From DAHUYF01 sp963838385 (GTDB taxonomy: Bacteria; Pseudomonadota; Alphaproteobacteria; ATCC43930; CGMCC-115725), in contig CAWIRE010000009.1 in assembly GCA_963838385.1 (NCBI GenBank), positions 274,665-338,664 on the forward strand: 64,000 nucleotides of DNA, given 5' to 3'. Shown here one piece after another: positions 62,638 through 64,000 of this stretch; position 1 is the stretch's first letter; every line of letters begins with the position of its first letter. The notes under the pieces were generated by a model, which was given only the letters and a program-made list of their open reading frames with translations, did no database searches and was not told the DNA's origin. Both the position numbers and the translations under genes were made by a program.

Positions 62638-63111
62638 CTAGGCGGCGCCGCGCAGCCGCTGGAAGAGGGCCAGGAACAGCGCCCAGCCGATGCCCCAGGC
62701 GGCGTTGAGCAGGAAGCCGATGACGAAGATGCCCGCCAGATTCGGCGGCAGGCCGCCGACCTTCAGGGGCCAGACCACAAACATGAAGACGAGGGTAAGG
62801 GCGACGCCGCCGGCGACGAGGGCGGCGATCCAATAGCTGACGCCGCTGAACCAGCGCGGCAGCGTCAGCGCAAAGATCACGCCCCAGACGCCGCCCCAGA
62901 ACGAGATCGAGATCACCGACGGCACGCCGAACGGTTTGGTCGGCGTCATGTCGAACGGCGCGAACGGAACGATGCCGGCAGCGTGCAACACCCACAACAG
63001 GACCTGGTGGAAGACCGGCACGGCGAGAACGCCGGCGATGAAGGCCATCACGAGCGTGGCGGCCGACAGTTGGGTGCTGCCGGCGGCCCGCGATACGGAG
63101 GTAGAGCTCAT
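62638..63111 (-). CDS. Conserved four-helix membrane protein, unknown function
   Basis: 157-residue protein with four predicted helices (about 20-45, 68-85, 92-115, 125-150). Recurrent glycine/tryptophan content (ISISFWGGVWGVIFALTL, LLNAAWGIGWALFLALF). It resembles small uncharacterised alphaproteobacterial membrane proteins. GAGGAGACCCAGG before ATG 63111 supports the start. No functional clue from neighbours; divergent from the thiC riboswitch. Confidence 0.65.
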   Translation of the reverse strand: MSSTSVSRAAGSTQLSAATLVMAFIAGVLAVPVFHQVLLWVLHAAGIVPFAPFDMTPTKPFGVPSVISISFWGGVWGVIFALTLPRWFSGVSYWIAALVAGGVALTLVFMFVVWPLKVGGLPPNLAGIFVIGFLLNAAWGIGWALFLALFQRLRGAA

Positions 63112-63270
63112 CCTGGGTCTCCTCGCGAAATGTTATACCGGGGTCGTGGTTGCCCCGCGCCATCCTGCTCCTGTCGCGGGCGTCCGTCCAATCTTTCGCA
63201 CCGGAGCGGCGAGGCCGCCTGCCGCCGCCGCTTGACGCGGCCCCGTTCGCGACCAGATACTGAGGTGATT

Positions 63271-63370
63271 CCAAGGGGAGCCCCGTTAAGGGGCTGAGAC
63301 ACCACTCCGCCCGTTGGCAACGTGGGAACCCTTTGAACCTGATCCGGATCGTACCGGCGTAGGGAAAGGA
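63271..63370 (+). promoter_or_regulatory. TPP riboswitch controlling thiC
   Basis: Conserved THI pieces in order: GGGGAGCCCC near 63275, GGGGCTGAGAC near 63290, GGGAACCCTTTGAACCTGAT near 63324, then CCGGATCGTACCGGCGTAGGGA to 63365. It lies about 90 bases before the thiC start and should repress thiC when thiamine pyrophosphate is high. Edges are approximate. Confidence 0.93.
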
Positions 63371-63421
63371 ACAGCGCGGCTCGACCCATTTGCCGGAGCC
63401 GCTCCTCAACTCCGCAGGCCG

Positions 63422-63457
63422 GATCTCCTGATGCACCGAAGAATCGGGGAGGAGATC
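63422..63457 (+). promoter_or_regulatory. Predicted expression-platform hairpin hiding the thiC ribosome site
   Basis: GATCTCCT (63422-63429) pairs with AGGAGATC (63450-63457), which contains most of the thiC Shine-Dalgarno GGGGAGGAG. This eight-bp stem could be the off state of the upstream TPP riboswitch, controlling translation. Confidence 0.5.
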
Positions 63458-63459
63458 AC

Positions 63460-64000
63460 ATGCCCGAAGGTAGCCTCAACCAGACGATCGGCGTCTCGAC
63501 CGGCCCGCTGCCGGCCTCGCGCAAGATCCATGTCCGCGGCGAGCGTCATCCCGAGCTCAGGGTGGCGATGCGCGAGGTCGATCTGTCGCCGGCGGCCAAC
63601 GAGCCGCCGGTGCGCGTCTATGATCCTTCCGGCCCCTATACCGACCCGTCCTTCAGCGTCGACATCCGGCGCGGCCTGCCGGCGCTGCGCGATGCCTGGA
63701 TCCGCGCGCGCGGCGATGTCGCGCAGACACCGGCGCGCGCCGTGCGGCCGGAGGACAACGGCTTGAGGCCGGGCGAGGAGAGCGAGGTGCCGCTCTTCGA
63801 CCGCGGCGCGCGGCGCCCGCTGCGCGCCAAGGGCGGCGCCGCGGTGACGCAGCTCGCCTATGCGCGCGCCGGCATCGTCACGCCGGAGATGGAGTACATC
63901 GCCATCCGTGAGAATCTGGGGCGCGACGCGCGCGCCGCGGCGCGCGACGGCCAGTCCTTTGGCGCCGCGATCCCCGACCATGTCACGCCCGAATTCGTCC
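63460..64000 (+). CDS. thiC: Phosphomethylpyrimidine synthase ThiC, 5' part
   Basis: The first 180 codons are in the window; the gene continues past the right edge. ThiC is a radical SAM enzyme making the pyrimidine half of thiamine from aminoimidazole ribotide. The N-terminal domain is recognisable: SRKIHVRGERHPELRVAMRE, VRVYDPSGPYTDPS, then AVTQLAYARAGIVTPEMEYI and AIRENLGRD. ATG 63460 follows GGGGAGGAG. The cysteine cluster lies beyond the window. Together with thiO-S-G-E at 18.4-21.2 kb, most of the thiamine pathway is covered by two separate TPP-controlled units. Confidence 0.95.
   Translation, partial: MPEGSLNQTIGVSTGPLPASRKIHVRGERHPELRVAMREVDLSPAANEPPVRVYDPSGPYTDPSFSVDIRRGLPALRDAWIRARGDVAQTPARAVRPEDNGLRPGEESEVPLFDRGARRPLRAKGGAAVTQLAYARAGIVTPEMEYIAIRENLGRDARAAARDGQSFGAAIPDHVTPEFV

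Overview
This window reads as a chromosomal segment of a GC-rich alphaproteobacterium, probably a Rhodospirillales-type organism. That placement is an inference from high GC, a complete Tad/Flp pilus operon, two CtrA-type TTAA-N7-TTAA boxes, a thiOSGE operon and a Wzx/Wzy exopolysaccharide (EPS) locus. No rRNA, tRNA, CRISPR array, transposase or phage gene was seen.

Layout. 1-7 kb: the end of a ferritin-like/VIT1-type gene, msrB, an MFS permease, and the prkA-yeaH-spoVR stress/stationary-phase operon read leftward from a CtrA-like box. 7.3-13.5 kb: a branched-chain amino acid/amide ABC importer (binding protein, livH, livM, livG, livF) divergent from an APH-type phosphotransferase. 13.5-22 kb: a lone receiver protein, a DUF1345 membrane protein, a DUF2920 hydrolase, a TadD-like TPR lipoprotein ending in a SPOR domain, the TPP-riboswitch-controlled thiO-thiS-thiG-thiE operon and a nu-class GST. 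A family of short double-hairpin repeats sits on the stop codons of genes in this stretch.

22.2-45.4 kb: an EPS locus. It holds a polyprenyl glycosyl-1-phosphate transferase, Wzy-like ligase/polymerase, GT2 (frameshifted), GT4, Wzc-type co-polymerase/tyrosine kinase, flippase, GDP-mannose/UDP-glucose-type dehydrogenase, two methyltransferases, a GMC oxidoreductase, a Crp/Fnr regulator, a secreted barrel-like protein, and a divergent ATP-grasp/flavoprotein pair. No outer-membrane Wza (OPX) gene is visible. The locus is bracketed by two copies of an unrecognised two-gene module (22253-22816 and 44262-45382) that share a 13-bp upstream element. This is the best candidate here for an undescribed regulatory system.

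45.5-54.1 kb: a leftward flp-cpaA-cpaB-cpaC-cpaD-cpaE-cpaF-tadB-tadC operon behind a CtrA-type box, with an asparagine-for-aspartate change in the prepilin peptidase GxGD motif and a duplicated N-terminal region in CpaF. 54.3-64 kb: small secreted proteins, a group of membrane glycan/lipid genes (GT-C-like protein, PAP2, acyltransferase 3, GT87), an amidase, a DOPA-dioxygenase-like protein, and thiC (cut by the window end) behind its own TPP riboswitch.

Three genes (GT2, the EPS flavoprotein, cpaE) each look interrupted by one extra base. This suggests either a shared sequencing error type or real inactivation.
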